6,799 bases of DNA from Patescibacteria group bacterium. GTDB taxonomy: Bacteria; Patescibacteriota; Minisyncoccia; Phycocordibacterales; UBA5272. The stretch lies in NCBI GenBank assembly GCA_030916975.1, contig JAUPVO010000041.1, positions 1 through 6,799 of the forward strand, written 5' to 3'. Under the pieces are notes generated by a model, which was not told the DNA's origin, did no database searches, and was given only the letters and a program-made list of their open reading frames with translations. Positions 5,236 through 6,799 of the stretch are shown piece after piece. Each line of letters begins with the position of its first letter. The stretch's first letter is position 1. A program made the position numbers and the translations under genes.

Positions 5236-6453
5236 TTAAATTGTGAATTTATTAATATTATACAAGTCATCATCTTCTGTATTTTCCATAGTTCTTATGT
5301 CTTGAGTTGGCATATCATTAACAACTAGAGCAGACTCACTCTCGTCAAACACAGCTGGCAAGATTTCTTCTTTTATTTCTGTAATCTCTAACGGAGACCC
5401 TTCACTTCCTGAAAGCGAGCTAAGATTATCTTGCTCAGCTAATAAGCTACTGCTCGTATCACTCACCTGAAGGCTACTGGCATCACTTTTAATCTCTGTC
5501 ACTTCATTATAAGAAGGCATAATCTTATTGTCTACTACACTATTTTGTTCCGGAGCATATCCACCGATATTTTTATTATTATCTTCTTCGCGAATAATAT
5601 CAAACATACCTTTATGCGTCTTACTCTGCCCTGCTTCACGAAGTATTCTTGACAAAGACATAAGCTCGTCATGAGTAAAATACTCAATAGTAATCTTACC
5701 TCCTTTTTCTTTTGGATCTATAGTGACACGAGTTCCTAGTGCGTTAGCAAGATTCTCTTCCATATCCACAACTTCTGGTGTCATGTTAGGAGTTTTCTTT
5801 CTGGCTTTATCAAAGGCTATTTTGCGAGCTATTTTCTCAGCTTCACGCACCGACATCTTTCTAAGAAGCATTTCTTTGAAAAGAGTCATCTGCTCATCTG
5901 GTCTATCTATCAACATCAGAAGAGGTCTGGTATGGCCTTCTGTTATTTTACCTTTTGACAAAGCTTCAAGTATATCTTGAGGCAGCATCAGAATACGAAC
6001 TGTGTTAGAAACGTATTCACGACTCTTGCTAACTTTTCTACCTATCTCAGTCCAGTTCAATTTAAATTCATCTGCCAACTTCTGATATGCTAGTGCCCTC
6101 TCTACCGCATTAAGATCAGCGCGCACGACATTCTCTATTATAGCCAATTCAAACTTTTCTCTGTTATCATCTCCGATTCTAATAACACAAGGAACTTGTT
6201 GCACTCCAGCCAACTTGCTAGCGCGAAGCCTTCTCTCTCCAGCAATTAACTGATATATAACTTCCATGCTACCATCTTCCTTGTCTTCTTCTATTCTAGA
6301 CACAACTAAAGGCTGCAATATACCATACTGCCTTATACTATCAGCAAGTTCATTCAGAGCTGTCTCATCAAATTCTCTTCTGGGTTGATAGGGATTAGGA
6401 ACTATTTTATCAACTTCAATCCAATAAATCGCATTTTCTATTTGTGCTGCCAT
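5236..6453 (-). CDS. parB: Chromosome-partitioning protein ParB with a long acidic C-terminal extension, 405 aa
   Basis: ParB binds parS sites, spreads along DNA as a CTP-dependent clamp, and with ParA and SMC helps segregate the chromosome. The N-terminal CTP-binding domain has NPYQPRR (20-26), the GERRLRAS box (72-79) and ENVVRADLN (107-115). The central DNA-binding domain carries a helix-turn-helix, NWTEIGRKVSKSREYVSNTVR (about 133-153), and KITEGHTRPLL (169-179). A C-terminal dimerisation domain seems present at about 228-272 (ENLANALGTRVTIDP, GKITIEYFTHDELMSLSRIL). ParB usually ends there. This protein continues for about 130 more residues rich in Ser, Asp and Glu, probably disordered. 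No parA is adjacent and no parS consensus was seen. The ATG at 6453 has no Shine-Dalgarno motif. The family assignment is secure. Confidence 0.95.
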   Translation of the reverse strand: MAAQIENAIYWIEVDKIVPNPYQPRREFDETALNELADSIRQYGILQPLVVSRIEEDKEDGSMEVIYQLIAGERRLRASKLAGVQQVPCVIRIGDDNREKFELAIIENVVRADLNAVERALAYQKLADEFKLNWTEIGRKVSKSREYVSNTVRILMLPQDILEALSKGKITEGHTRPLLMLIDRPDEQMTLFKEMLLRKMSVREAEKIARKIAFDKARKKTPNMTPEVVDMEENLANALGTRVTIDPKEKGGKITIEYFTHDELMSLSRILREAGQSKTHKGMFDIIREEDNNKNIGGYAPEQNSVVDNKIMPSYNEVTEIKSDASSLQVSDTSSSLLAEQDNLSSLSGSEGSPLEITEIKEEILPAVFDESESALVVNDMPTQDIRTMENTEDDDLYNINKFTI

Positions 6454-6557
6454 AATAAATTAGTTAAGAATTATATAAAAATAATAAGATAAATAAGACA
6501 AAAATATATTCAAATCTGCAATCACAAGATAAATACAAACTTGCCTGATCTAAAAAT

Positions 6558-6586
6558 ATTATAACATTTTATAACTGCTATTATAA
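6558..6586 (-). promoter_or_regulatory. Putative promoter of parB
   Basis: Leftward, TTATAA (6586-6581) is followed by a 17-base spacer and a perfect TATAAT (6563-6558), preceded by TGT as an extended -10. The predicted leader is nearly 100 bases, AT-rich and without a ribosome-binding site. The promoter is divergent from the tRNA promoter about 45 bases away. Confidence 0.6.
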
Positions 6587-6607
6587 GTTACATATTAACA
6601 ATTTTTA

Positions 6608-6616
6608 TGATATAAT
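6608..6616 (+). promoter_or_regulatory. Extended -10 promoter of tRNA-Leu
   Basis: TGA followed by a perfect TATAAT (6611-6616) lies 15 bases before the mature tRNA, which would give a short 5' leader for RNase P to remove. No good -35 is seen at 16-18 bases upstream (TTACAT at 6588-6593 is poor), which fits extended -10 promoters that depend little on a -35. Confidence 0.7.
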
Positions 6617-6631
6617 AATTTTCAATTTAAT

Positions 6632-6715
6632 GCCGGAGTGGCGGAATGGTAGACGCGTGCGACTCAAAATCGCATATCGAAAGGTGTGAGGGTTCAAGTC
6701 CCTCCTCCGGCACCA
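6632..6715 (+). tRNA. tRNA-Leu, anticodon CAA
   Basis: The RNA decodes UUG as leucine. The acceptor stem GCCGGAG (6632-6638) pairs fully with CTCCGGC (6705-6711), followed by discriminator A, typical of leucine tRNAs, and an encoded CCA (6713-6715). The D stem is GCG/CGC. The anticodon stem TGCGA/TCGCA (6658-6662 with 6670-6674) holds loop CTCAAAA with CAA at 6665-6667. A class II long variable arm (6675-6687) with ATC/GGT around GAAA is present. The T arm is GAGGG, TTCAAGT, CCCTC (6688-6704). There is no intron. It is transcribed alone, divergent from parB. Confidence 0.97.
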
Positions 6716-6756
6716 TTATGGACTTTTAGTCCAAAAAGAGTTTCAGACAATGGATT

Positions 6757-6782
6757 AAGTGTTGATTTTTTAACACTTTTTT
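6757..6782 (+). terminator. Intrinsic terminator of tRNA-Leu
   Basis: AAGTGTT (6757-6763) pairs with AACACTT (6772-6778) around an 8-base loop, and the T-run continues to 6782. It lies about 40 bases after the CCA end. A smaller hairpin, TGGAC/GTCCA around TTTTA (6719-6733), sits between. It has no T-run and may mark the 3' trailer for processing. Confidence 0.8.
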
Positions 6783-6799
6783 CATTTACAAAAAAGTTC

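Noticed and set aside
6719..6733. Hairpin right after the tRNA as its terminator
   Set aside because: It is followed by A residues, not T. The better terminator is at 6757-6782.
1..6799. Alternative code with UGA as glycine, as in some CPR lineages
   Set aside because: All genes are full length with TGA read as stop. The absence of TGA stop codons in seven genes is too small a sample and is expected in AT-rich DNA.
1..6799. parS sites or DnaA boxes near dnaB and parB
   Set aside because: I looked for TGTTTCACGTGAAACA-like palindromes and TTATCCACA-like boxes and found only short partial matches such as isolated TTTCAC.

Overview
The window looks like a stretch of an AT-rich, compact bacterial chromosome. 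A member of the Candidate Phyla Radiation (Patescibacteria), probably of the Parcubacteria type, fits best. This is an inference from the style of the proteins (a CysRS with the HIPVHHSNE form of the zinc region and an insertion before GWHIEC), the scattered housekeeping genes with no rplKA or rpoBC beside rplJL, and the short intergenic spaces. It is not proven. The standard code fits: all seven genes are intact with TGA read as stop, and they end in TAA (five) or TAG (two).

Layout. cysS (cysteinyl-tRNA synthetase) runs rightward to 1502 and meets a leftward block. That block, in transcription order, is a long regulatory leader (about 2974-2834), rplJ (L10), rplL (L7/L12), a very long terminator hairpin (1867-1922), and then a small unknown gene of 75 codons (1802-1575). 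Divergent from rplJ, the replicative helicase gene dnaB runs rightward (3147-4601). It converges on a leftward unknown gene for a probable exported protein of 141 residues (5130-4705). Further right lies leftward parB (6453-5236), which is divergent from a tRNA-Leu(CAA) gene (6632-6715) with its own promoter and terminator.

How the parts work together. Most of the content is core information processing: charging of tRNA-Cys, the ribosomal stalk, the replication helicase, chromosome partitioning and a leucine tRNA. The regulatory DNA is the best part of the window. There is an L10-type autoregulatory leader with an intrinsic attenuator. There is an rplL terminator whose 28 pairs form completely only in the leftward RNA. 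Five of the six promoters that can be proposed have an extended -10 (TGn before the hexamer).

Only the two unknown genes have clear Shine-Dalgarno sequences; none of the five housekeeping genes does. No mobile element, CRISPR array, intein, parS site or replication origin was seen, and no convincing new multi-gene system is present. The candidates for new biology are the two small unknown genes, the extra C-terminal tail of ParB, and the leader and promoter architecture.
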